From the NCBI GenBank assembly GCA_963942565.1, contig OZ012693.1, forward strand, positions 2,870,308 to 2,934,307: a DNA stretch of 64,000 nucleotides, read 5' to 3'. The notes under the pieces were generated by a model that saw only the letters and a program-made list of their open reading frames with translations, made no database searches and was not told the origin of the DNA. Below, one piece after another: positions 53,392 through 64,000 of the stretch. The stretch comes from Maea johnstoni. Taxonomy: Eukaryota > Annelida > Polychaeta > Spionida > Magelonidae. How positions within the stretch are numbered: position 1 is the stretch's first letter; each line of letters begins with the position of its first letter. A program made the translations under genes and the position numbers.

Positions 53392-53944
53392 TCATATTAT
53401 TTTATTAAAGTTATCACAAATCTGAAAATGGAAGGGATTTGCAGGCTTGAATGATTGAACAGATAAGGCACAGTGTTGCAATCGACAGTTTTGTTCCACA
53501 GGGTAGCTGTATTTCCCCAGTCAGTGGAAAACGAGAGACCAGCTTAGCATGAAACCGGGGTGTGTGTAAACCCGCATCTTCTCGTGTTACAAAACCATGT
53601 CTAACAGAGAGTGGACGTGTGCTCAAATGTACAGAAACAAGATGTTTTTATTCAGCCAACTAGAGAATCCTGGTTGGAATAAACGTGTGCTGAAATCTGC
53701 GACGTGTCAGTCTCATAATAAAAGTTAGAGGCTGAGGGCACTTGAGGAGATAAACACCCCTTCATGCACAGAGTATCTTGCACTGTCAGAATGTTCTGGT
53801 AGTTCTGGTACAAAATGGGCAATCCTCAAATTTTTAAGTTTGACTTTTTCCTATGGAGATAGCATAGTATGCTGGTTACAGTCATATTCATGCATCCTCC
53901 GAATTACTAATGAAATGCATGAGAACTGTACTGTTTCATATATA

Positions 53945-54157
53945 TTAGCATTTATACACCCAAAACTATGGAATCAGCTCCCAAATAATATTCGGGCAGC
54001 TGGGAGTGTGGCAATCTTCAAACGACAATTGAAAACACATCTGTTCAAAGATGTATTTATCAAATAACTGTGTGGATATCAACATCTATCCTCTGACAAT
54101 GAATGTAATGCGCCTTTGAGCATGTTTATATGGAAAGGGCGCAATATCAAATGACAA
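53945..54157 (+). mobile_element. 3' end of a truncated LINE
   Basis: The last ~37 codons read HPKLWNQLPNNIRAAG and IFKRQLKTHLFKDVF before a stop at 54065-54067. This is the typical C-terminus of L2/CR1/Rex1-like reverse-transcriptase proteins. A short 3' tail containing GCGCCTTTGAGCATG and GGGCGCAATATCAAATGACA follows and leads into (ATT)n. It is strongly 5'-truncated. Confidence 0.7.

Positions 54158-54221
<64 letters not shown>
54158..54221. repeat. (ATT)n microsatellite at the LINE tail
   Basis: About 21 trinucleotide repeats directly after the LINE 3' end, as is usual for tails of this group. Confidence 0.93.
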
Positions 54222-54222
<1 letters not shown>

Positions 54223-55639
54223 TAGCATTTATATTGAGAAGAATCTCTTGAAAAAAACTTCTTGAAACTAACAAATAGAGAAAATCCTAAAATCCCAAAG
54301 TGTTTGATGTCTGATTATAATTTGGGTTTATTTTCTAGTATTTAGTTACATAAATAAAACCCTCTGGCACCCAAACAATACCCCCAAACACCCTCTAGTT
54401 GGCCAAGTCCCTACCCTACCCTCACCCAATATAGATTCTTGTTGAGTTGTCAACCTGCTCTTCAGTGTCTGGGGGTGTGGGGTTATGTCAGGGGGAGTAA
54501 TATTTTTGCCTGCCAGAGGGTGATTTAGGGTAGGGGACCTGCTGCCTGTTATTGTGGCTCTTGCATAATGGTTATCCTGGGGCTTGGGTCGGAGTGTGCC
54601 TTATCTGAATCCCAGGGCTTAAGCAGGCAGGACCCAGATTATGAAAAGGTCATTAGGTGAGCAGTAGGGCTAGGGCAGGAATGTAAAGATGGGCACTAAA
54701 ATCATACCATCCAAAGGAAGGAATCGAAGGAAATTCCCTTCTCTTCACAAATAATACAGATCCAAGAATAGTTCAAGGGTTCTTACAGTTGCAAAAAGAC
54801 CATAGCCAGCCCTCCACAAAGCCACACATTAATATAGTGACCAGGCCAACCCACTATTTATTACACTATTTATTACAATGTTATATTCTAAGGTACCTTG
54901 GGCATGAAGCAGTAGTTTCAGGGACTGTATTAGAGTAAGCATCAAAGGGTTAATAGAAGGATATTAAGCCTCTGGCCACTGGTCAACAGGCCTTCCAGAT
55001 TACTATTCACCAAGTACTTAGCACCAACAAGATTACTTCGCTGTATATAGTTGGTACTTGAAAATTCCTTTAATATCCATACACAGAAATAGGAAAGCAT
55101 TGTATTTTAAATAGTTTTGCTTAAGAATTGGATTGGATTATTCGGCATACCTGAGGTTTGTTGGAGTGGAATGGAAATTTGTTTATCATCGTTTTCAGCC
55201 ATTTTTTGCTAGAATATAGAGGAATTTATAGGTGGATGTACTGATCACGTCAGGTTTATCAATTTTCAAATTTTCCCCTGGTAGTCGTACCTAGATGCCA
55301 TAGTTGGGAATTATAACATCAACCCCTTGGATCTGAGTTACAATATATTAGTCCAACATCTTACAAAAGGAGCCACTGAGATCTTTTGATACACAAGGGT
55401 GGGGAGGTGGGGTTGTGGGAATATTGATTCTCTTTACCATTTTAGCATCAGTGTATGTACATATACTGGTCTGTATACTGTAGCAGTGTGAACTGACAGC
55501 TTCGGGAGTGTGTGTGTAGTAGAGCATGAGTGGACAGAGGCAACTATTGCCCAGCTTGCTTGTGGATTAGAGAAATCAATTCGCTGTACCGCAGAGATTG
55601 CCCTAGAGCTGCTTGAACAATACAACAATAAGAGGAATC

Positions 55640-55650
<11 letters not shown>
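54222..55650 (+). other. presumed intron, no gene seen
   Basis: Non-coding. An imperfect inverted repeat of C- and G-rich words (about 54360-54545, around CCCTACCCTACCCTC and GGGTAGGGGAC) is the only visible structure. Confidence 0.5.
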
Positions 55651-55937
<287 letters not shown>

Positions 55938-56404
55938 TACTGCCTATTTTAATACTCATAATTACCATTTTATGGGAAGCATGATAGCACAGAATACACC
56001 AATTAATGTCATGTTTACACATTTTATATGGGTATTTTCATGAATTGATTGCCATTGACGTGAGAGGCCATAGGGCATATAACCCGTAGTCCAGTTAGGG
56101 GCTGGATGACAACATATATAATTATGTTGCCATGCATTGCTATTTGATCCTTCAAAATAATGTTGTTTGTGCTTTGATTCTATAACAATATCCTCATCTT
56201 TCATCTTTAACGTTTTATTATTAAGTACTATCATACTCATACCTTTCTCTATCTTTATCTCTATCTTTGTCTATTTTCATTTAGACCATCATCATTTTAC
56301 TTAAATCTAATTTGTCATTTTTATGTAAATCAATTTCCTCACCACCATCAACACCACCTCATTATCTTTATCCCATCTTATTCTTAACATTCATCATTGA
56401 TCCT

Positions 56405-56508
56405 CATCATCATCATCATCATCATCATCATTATGATGATGATGATCATCATCTTCACAACCACCATCATTATCACCAATATCACCTTAATCCCATGTTG
56501 ATCTTACC

Positions 56509-56571
<63 letters not shown>
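56405..56571. repeat. (ATC)n-rich microsatellite region
   Basis: Two ATC runs (about 56405-56430 and 56511-56571) joined by imperfect CAC/ATC repeats and a short (GAT)n that is complementary to them. Confidence 0.93.
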
Positions 56572-57353
56572 GTCAACAACATCACCTTTATCCCATTTTA
56601 TCTTAAAGTAACAATTGTCAATATCCTTATCATCGTCATTACACAAAAATATCACCCTGGTTAGAATCTTAATCATCTTCATCTTCATAATCATCAGCAT
56701 CATTTTTAGAGGCTATATAACTTGAAGATATAAAGGGGCAGAGAGGAATATAGAGTGTTGAGTCCTTCCATAGCTGTTTTTGTCAATTGATTATGTACAC
56801 AGTTTTTGTATAAATTTACAAACATTATATAGGTTACTGGTACTCAATCAAAATTTCCCTTCAAGAATAGACCTGCAGCAGGTGGCTCACATTGCCAGGC
56901 CAACTTCTGAACCAAACCACCACTAAATGCCAGAGCATGTGAACCTGGCCATGAGCTCCAGTGCTTCCTATCTATACAGCCATAAATATCACCACATCAA
57001 GTTATGGACATTGATATGAGCAGGGCTATTTGGCATAAATAAGCTTTTATCATCAAATCAAGGTATTTTTATGTTGATTGATTGTCTTGCGTTCAGGAAT
57101 GCAGAAACCAGTTATTTTATTTTACGGTACATTGAGTTTTAACTTTTTATGTTATTGTGTAAAGATCAAAATCAAAATTTGAGTGCATGATATACCATTA
57201 AAGTCAGGTGCATTTCACGACCTTTGACCCAGGTGCATAACTGATAGAATGCCTAGGGGTATTTTCCTGATCTTAACTTTGCACTGCTGTGTACATATAG
57301 TTTTTCAGGGAGGTGCGATTAAATCTTACTTAATACTGAATCATGTCACTTAT

Positions 57354-57470
57354 AGATAGATAGATAATCTTTATTTCAAGTTGGTAATAATTTTACATAG
57401 TATTAAACACGAGCTGCCAGGGCTCTTGGCATCACATAGTCACTTCTTTCTCCTGATTTTTCTCTACATA
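57354..57470 (-). mobile_element. possible 3' end of a truncated LINE, minus strand
   Basis: On the minus strand a short frame ends PRALAARV-stop, followed by TTGAAATAAAGATTATC and an (ATCT)n tail. The AAATAAAGAT plus short tandem tail is common at LINE 3' ends. No diagnostic reverse-transcriptase motif remains. Confidence 0.35.
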
Positions 57471-57849
57471 TCTACAGTTTCAGTTTCAATGTATCTAGTT
57501 TCAGACCTGCACTTTCATGAACTTATGATCAAGTGTTTATTTTTGATAGAATCACAAGGGTTGAAAAAAAAAATACTACATGGATACAAACAACATTTCA
57601 TGCTCCTCCGTCATGATTGTGCAAATTTATCTTATATCAAAAGATCTTTATTTGTGTAGATGCATAGGGCAGGGACCTTCATTTGATTTTAATTACCCAG
57701 GCATAAGCAAATTACTTGAATAAGTGTGATATGAATATCAACTTGTTTCACAATGTACTATCAAGTTATCAGTGTTATTAGAAAGATATTTTTAGTCATG
57801 AGGTACTCTGGAATATATATATAACACATTCTTGCTTGTGATAACACCT

Positions 57850-58700
57850 CACCCAATACCCCCCCCCCCCCCTCCCCCCTTTCTCTCTGAGAGACATCGT
57901 CTGGATCTAGGAATATTTCAAAGATAACTTTGGAATATGACATTGATTTGAAAAGTATTTGAAGGAGAGTTGTTGCATTTGTTCTGATTCAAAATCACTC
58001 TGGAGAGATTTATTTGGTAACTGTTATCTGGATTTATGGTACTTTACCAGATAACTTTGGAAATAAAGTGGACGTTCCATTCACTAGATATTTGAGAGAG
58101 TTTTGCCTTTGTTTCTAATAACCGTATCATGTATGCTTCCACAGGAGAGAAATGTACCATCACAAGATATTTGAAGGAGAGTTGTTGGATGAGTTTTTAT
58201 CAAAGTGTCTTCTTCAAATATTTTCAGATAAATGGTTTTATCAAAGACAGTTCACAAGACTTGATGGAACGAATCAAGCTACTACAGGCATTAAAGGGTT
58301 AATGTTTGTATCCAATGAATTGTGTTGATTATGACAATCAGCAAATTGTCATCATAGTTAAGATGACCCATAAAGTCATAAAGTCTCCACCATGCCTGAG
58401 GTCATCAAAGATATCCAGTGAATCTTCCCTGATATCTTTATATTGTTCAGATACTATTTGAAGAAGAAATGTTGATTTGATCAAAACCCAGAGTTCTCCT
58501 TCAATTTTTTTGTGAATTTACGATGAATTAAAAAGTCATTTTTAAAAATTAAATATGTCCAGGCGTTCATCGCCAAGGAGGACTGCAGCCATTTAATTAG
58601 GTGAACTTAGGTGAGCAATTATGGACCAATTAATACGTTTAAAGCCCAAGGCTATAGTTAGTAATTGGACTGCGCAGATTTTACCGGGCATTGTAATAAC
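57850..58700 (+). other. presumed intron with TTAA-type repeat fragments
   Basis: Several pieces containing ATATTTGAAGGAGAGTTGTT and ACTTTGGAAATAAAG-like words of the 48085-48315 family, ending GGCATTAAAGGGTTAATG near 58304. No gene. Confidence 0.45.
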
Positions 58701-58702
58701 CC

Positions 58703-58893
58703 GTAACTTGCACTGGACACGTGGATGATGTCACCATGCAGGAAGTCAAGAATCAAGAATAACGAGTCTTTGTCATAATAAAGTGTCCCAAATTACTGAG
58801 AATTTACGGTAACTTGTACTGGGCGCGTGGAGGATGTCAACATGTCACCAGGAAGTCAAGAATCTAGAATGACAAGTCTTTGTCATAGTAATG
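58703..58893 (+). repeat. ~84-bp direct duplication split by a MITE end
   Basis: The segment from GTAACTTGCACTGGACACG to TCTTTGTCATAATAA (58703-58785) recurs at 58810-58893. Between them (58786-58812) is AAATTACTGAGAATTTACGG, the end of the MITE family seen whole at 6541-6785. Confidence 0.7.
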
Positions 58894-59044
58894 AGACACA
58901 CATGCCACATCTTGCCCCCCTGTCACCGTATGAAGACAATGACTTTGACCAAGGTCAAAATGTATCAAGTATGATAGGAATGGTGGAAAGATAACACAAA
59001 AATGATGAGGCATTTTCTGCTTTAATGTCGGCTGAGATCAGAGC

Positions 59045-59215
59045 CTTAGTCAGGATTTAAAAAATGGATGGCAAAAATTGGCAATTGTAAAATTTTTGGG
59101 CGTCCTATTTTTTGAGGGAGACCAGAATATACTTAGATTACGATCATAAACGTATTCACTTATTGATGTCATACATGATATCCTTATACAATGTCTTGGG
59201 AATTCAATTTTGTTA
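59045..59215 (+). repeat. fragment of the CTTAGCCAG MITE family
   Basis: Resembles the left part of 62265-62576 (GGCAATTGTAAAATTTTTGG, then GGGCGTCC and ACAATGTCTTGGGA) but lacks the right end. Confidence 0.55.
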
Positions 59216-59892
59216 CTTATGATTACAGCAAATATATGCACTACTACTATTAAAATGAATAAAATTCAATTATATGCGTGAAATTGATATTTAAAAAAAG
59301 ATTTACACATACATTCTAAATATCTTGATAAAGCAATATTATCAGAAATATTTGATCAAATGTTGTTGTTCCAGATGTCTTTTCCAATTACACTTCAAAA
59401 AATTTATGTCTTAATTTATCAGTACTTACCAGATACAATTGTGATTAAGGTTCATTGGAAAGAATAGAGCCAATAATTAACAGCAAGCAGTAAAGCCTAG
59501 TAGCTAAATCAAGGGCAGAGTGCAGTGAGTCGCAGTGACTCACCATCGACAGAGTGCTGATTGTCTGTCTGTGTGTCTGGCAGGTCCGATGCAGACACTA
59601 TAAAAACTCTTCCGATGAATGCTTCAATCCCTGCATGGATGTCCTAGTCAATCATGGGCGTAATTTGAAATGTTTTTTCGTGACTGGTGATCATATTATG
59701 ATTGTATGGCAAACAGTTGTGAGATTGATGCTATTGCATAATTTTTAGGTGTCGTCACAATGACTCCATCACATCTGGTAACAATTGATTATTTTTGAGT
59801 GTGAGAGCATTGCAAAGCAAAAAATGTCATAATACTTATTGGATTTTAAAATCCAATATCCTTTAAGAAGATTCTGCTTCACATTGGATGAC

Positions 59893-59906
59893 ATCATCGT
59901 CGTCGT

Positions 59907-59939
<33 letters not shown>

Positions 59940-59968
59940 CATTATCATCATCATCATCATCATCATCA
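59893..59968. repeat. (ATC)n microsatellite
   Basis: Imperfect ATC/GTC run of about 76 bp. Confidence 0.93.
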
Positions 59969-61638
59969 TGTGTTATACCTTACTAAAAACACTGTCAAGC
60001 AAACAGATAGGAAATGAATGTGATTTGGATATGCTGCACAAATAAAAATGTTAGCAAATGATTTTTACTCCTTACAAGTCCCCTAGTAAGTGAATTCATT
60101 AAACTGATCTCATCTCAACCTTGGCGACCACCTGTTTCCAACAACTAATCTCAAAACATATTAAATCAACCTTGTTATGGCAGCAGCACAAAAAAGCCAG
60201 GCTATTCCGATGATATTCTTTGAAAAAAAATCTGATTTATTTTTGAGTGAGAGATGATGATAAAAATCCAGGTTACAACTGCATGTGTATTTAATGTGAA
60301 TTCATGATTATTCCTACACAGTTTTCAATAGTATCTCAGTTTCAGGTGGTATTTTTTATGGGAATTTATCCTGAATGGGCTAACATATCTATGTCCTGAA
60401 TAAATACTTGGTAATCAGAAGTTAAAAAACATTCAAATATTTTCAATATGAAAATTTTAATAAAATTGTAAGAATAAAAAAAAACTGTCCTAAAATAAAT
60501 ATATGTAGTAAACCTATGTTTGAAATAACACCCTTGATGAACACGTAATTTTGTCAGAAATTTCTAGATACATGTGTGTTTTTCAATAAGCTTGATTGTG
60601 TCTAAAAACTAGGACATGATTTATATATACTATAAATTAACTATAAGAAGAAACCAAATGTTATTTGAATATCCTGCTGTTTTCCTCCAAAGATTGGTGA
60701 ACTCAGTCCCATAATGCTTGCTAATGCCCTGCCCTGCAATATTTGCTAGAAATGAATATATCTCACCAGTATACGTAGGTGTTAGATACCTATTTAGGTG
60801 CTCATTCTAGCTTGTTATGACTGGGAACGACAGCTTGTGTGACGGCAGCATATTGCTTCCACATCACTGATCATAATCAGGAACAGATGGACAATATATG
60901 GCAAATCATAATTGCTCTTCAGTGCAAGGATGGTGTACAGCATTGCTGGATTCGCTGCTGTAAAGATAAGCTGTTCATCCTATAAAAAGATGGACAGTAG
61001 GAAAATATGATCAATGAGTGTCAAACATTTTTTGGTATAAAATGGTATTTCTGGTATAAAACAAAACTGTTCATCCAGTATGGAAAATAACTCCCATATT
61101 AAGGTGATTTTGGTGATATCTCTCACAAAAATAGTGTTTAAAAAATATTTGAAGGGGAAATATAGATTAGAAACTAAAGAGCAACTCCTATAATATTTTT
61201 CCAATTTGTAGTTAGTTGCAAGGTTATTCTAAAAGATATAGATCCAGATGAACCATTGCAAAGAGATCTTCTAGCATGAGTGAGTTAAAGCTATATGGCA
61301 TTAGGTATTGGTGACTCATCTTGTCTGGCACGGCCTGATCATGCCAAGCTCGCATTATCGATTGCTATACGCGCCACAGGCAGTCAAAGAGACTCCACAA
61401 GTGATCTGACTAGACGTAGAGAGGGGAAAAGAAGTAAATGCACCTGTTGCCCATGTCTGAGACTACACATCAAAGCTCCCTACTCTGCAATACCTGATGA
61501 TGGAAATCACTCAGTACTTACTGCATTGCTGTAAGAGGCAGATGGCTAATCCAGCCATATTGTCTATAGTGGCTGGCGAGGATGTCATATTCTCATATAT
61601 GTGGAAAAGTTACAAGCCAATACATGGGCACATAATAA
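59969..61638 (+). other. presumed intron, no gene seen
   Basis: AT-rich non-coding DNA. The frames at 60980-61204 (-) and 61295-61534 (+) have no family features. Confidence 0.45.
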
Positions 61639-61840
61639 TTGTTTGTTTCCTGTAACGGTCTGAAAAAAATAGGGTAGGTAGGTCGGTAAAAAAAATATTT
61701 TTTGCATTATTTTTTTGGTCAAAAATATGTGTTTTATGCATGTTTTATGTTGATCTGGAGTTGGGAAGGCAGTAAAAACTTTAGGGTAGGGATTTTCTTG
61801 AATAAAAACTTGTTAGGGTAGGGTTACAGGAAACAAACAA
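61639..61840. mobile_element. MITE with TTGTTTGTTTCCTGTAAC ends, ~200 bp
   Basis: Perfect 18-bp inverted ends (TTGTTTGTTTCCTGTAAC and its complement). Inside are two inverted copies of words like TAGGGTAGG and a T-rich core. No clear target duplication could be read. Confidence 0.75.
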
Positions 61841-62264
61841 CTTTTTTTTTAGGCCTTAAAGAGATATTCAAACCTTTAATATAGTTTTATTAGCAACATT
61901 GATTAAAGTGACTGACTGGTAATGTTCCTGGATAACACGTACCATAAGGGTATATACAAGTTGTTGATTGTCAATGATTGTTTAAGGTGGCTGGGTACAA
62001 TTTGCATTATAAGTAAAACAAAATGACGAAAGATTGATAACTTTCATATTTTTGTTCCATTATTTCTCATGGATTACTAAAACTGCATCTATGCATAACT
62101 ATAGTTTTGTGAGAAGGTTATCAGTGACTTGGGTGGTTTTCCAAAGGCACTTATAATCAGCTTCCTCCACCATTGACAACTGGTCAATCATGATTTCAAG
62201 CTTTTTTGGGCAGAAAAGGTGATGACGATGCACAAGATTCCACAATGAAGTAACCCTTATGGCA

Positions 62265-62576
62265 GTGTCTTAGCCAGGATTTCGAAACTGGGTGCCTAAA
62301 ATTGGCAGTTGTAAAATTTTGGGGCGTCCAAATTTTTAAGGGGGATCACAAAATACTCATATTTCAACCATAAACATGTATTAATTCATCAAAATAAGGC
62401 AAGATATCATTAAACAATGTCATGGGATTTATAAAGAGATGAAAAAATTCAATTTTAAGCTTGAGATAGCAATATTTAGAAATTCCACACTGAAATATTT
62501 GGGTGTCCTGAGGGGTTCTTTTTAGGGGTTTGGGTGTCCAAAAAAGCACCCAGACGCCCTGCTGGCTAAGACCATG
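62265..62576. mobile_element. Mutator-like MITE, 312 bp, 10-bp target duplication
   Basis: CCTTATGGCA at 62255-62264 is repeated at 62577-62586. The ends are inverted around GTCTTAGCCAG and, further in, CTGGGTGC and its complement. A 9-10 bp duplication fits Mutator-like elements. There is no coding capacity. Confidence 0.68.
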
Positions 62577-62903
62577 CCTTATGGCATGGCCAGTGCTGGT
62601 TTCAGTGGTGAACAAGATTTTACAATAAAAAAAACTTTCCCTTATCGGATATATCAGTGCTGGTTTGTTTTTATCTAGGTGGCCCTGACCTTATATTTTT
62701 GGCTAAAAAATGGTGGCAAGAGGAAGTTATAAACTAGCATAAAACCACAGTATGTGTAGAAAAGGCGATATAGCTAATGGCCATGTGGAAAGGTGAGATT
62801 GAACGTTAGCCAGCTGACTCGGTGAGGGAATTGATCCTCCTAGTGCCAGAAATGGTCTTACTTTTTGGTGATTGATGCATTTATTTTTTACAATTTGAAA
62901 GTA

Positions 62904-63078
62904 CAGGTGAACTTGGATATGACGGACCACTGTACAACGGATTATTGCATATGACGGACGATATGCTTAGTCCCTGTCAGATGCATATCAAGTATTAGTC
63001 ATATGTATACGACAGATTTTGCATGTGACGGACCAATTTTCCTGGTCCCATTGAGACCGTCATATCCAAGTTCACCTG
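62904..63078. mobile_element. pogo-like palindromic MITE, 175 bp
   Basis: CAGGTGAACTTGGATATGAC and its inverted match at the right end, between TA dinucleotides (62902-62903, 63079-63080). ATGACGGAC-like words recur inside. It is short and non-coding. Confidence 0.82.
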
Positions 63079-64000
63079 TATTTTATTACAATAGTGTTTC
63101 CCATTCACAGAAATACTGGTTTGATTATTCATGTATGACTTATTATTAAATATAATATCATGATAATCTCTAAGTTGTCAAGCCACCAAGGTGCTCTGAG
63201 TATTAACAGGTTAAGTACAAGCCGAGAAAATGTGTAGGTCGGTCAGGAGCTCTCCACCTCCTCTCTGATCTACCTCACAACATGGGAGAGCTCCACAGCT
63301 CGCGGGTGGGAGGGAGATTGATAGTGCTTCCAGACATCGTATACACAAACATATTGCGCCTGCTCTCTAGAGAAGGAGGTTGTAAACATGTAAGGAGAGA
63401 GAACGGCTGAAAACATGACAGTATTGCTCCTTTAACCCTACCAATGCTGAGGCTTTGGATTCGGTTGTATCATATTGAGCAGCATATTTAACAGAATATA
63501 TTTTTGGATTTTTTATTTTGAATATTTTTTGTGTGAAAAGTAATCTTGATTTTTTACCAATCATAAGCATTTCAATTAGTATTACGCATAAATTGTAATC
63601 CAATGTAAAAATCGAGTGATAGTAAAAAGCTCACAAATCCTTGATTCTTAACACAGACATTTCACCCCCAAACTCTGGCCTCTCAGTGTTACATGATACC
63701 GGATAGGGTGCTGGCACCCTGTCCGAGGTGATTAGGGTTAATATTTGATCGGGGTAAAGGGTATCTTGGGGGCATGACCCGTGGTATTGGTTCGCCTAGG
63801 GGTGTGAGCTCAACCAACCCTTAAGTCACGCTCTGCCCAAAAATTGATATATTTCTAACAACATTATTTCTCAGTTTGCAAAACATCAAAACATTTTGGG
63901 GGGCTGTCCCTTTGGCCAAGTGTTCTAGTGTATTGCACATCAATTCAATTACAATATCTCACCACTTGACAAACAAGGTCATAGTTTTTGAATCCTGGTT
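63079..64000 (+). other. presumed intron, no gene seen
   Basis: Contains a partial TTAA-family start at about 63432 (TTAACCCTACCAATGCTGAG) and nothing else I can support. Confidence 0.45.

Noticed and set aside
54360-54545. Inverted C- and G-rich words as a MITE
   Set aside because: Pairing is patchy, and no clean ends or target duplication could be found.
61295-61534. 79-codon plus-strand frame as a kinesin or other exon
   Set aside because: No motor-domain or other family motif, and no acceptor/donor pair that fits the phase left by exon 1.

Overview
This window looks like nuclear DNA of an animal, most probably a marine invertebrate. Evidence: spliced exons with GT/AG borders, long AT-rich introns, a group A scavenger-receptor (SRCR) domain, an arthropod-like NUPR1 protein, many short inverted-repeat transposons and long microsatellites. 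I cannot name the species; an echinoderm, lancelet or hemichordate would fit, but a mollusc is not excluded.

Left third (1-27449). Two very large and recently inserted mobile elements sit about 190 bp apart. The first (331-13876) is a 13.5-kb foldback DNA transposon. It has a 9-bp target duplication, about 640 bp of outer terminal inverted repeat, then 2.3 and 2.7 kb of a 55-bp palindrome-rich satellite, and a 7.3-kb AT-rich interior with no recognisable transposase. The second (14075-27445) is a whole-looking Ty3/Gypsy LTR retrotransposon. It has near-identical LTRs, a single 2269-codon gag-pol frame carrying a PHD finger between RNase H and integrase, and a second open frame with C2H2-type fingers in the place where some relatives carry env. 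A decayed antisense piece of another Gypsy element lies between its two frames.

Middle (27450-37009). This part holds host genes. The last two coding exons of an SRCR-domain gene (+) encode one complete group A domain. They are followed by about 5 kb of non-coding DNA. On the minus strand lie a PRORSD1-type trans-editing deacylase (34668-35177) and NUPR1 (36170-36376), with splice signals that would allow the two to share a transcript. NUPR1 is head-to-head with the first coding exon of a kinesin (+, 36972-37009); 595 bp with CCAAT boxes lie between the two start codons.

Right (37010-64000). I found no further exons; the most economical reading is a very long first intron of the kinesin gene. 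It holds several well-delimited non-autonomous DNA transposons, including a 2.56-kb element nested in a 93-bp tandem array, a 1.56-kb hAT5-like element with a 150-bp tandem core, pogo-like, Mutator-like and TTAA-bounded MITEs, LINE 3' ends, and long (AT)n, (CT)n, (ATT)n and (ATC)n tracts.
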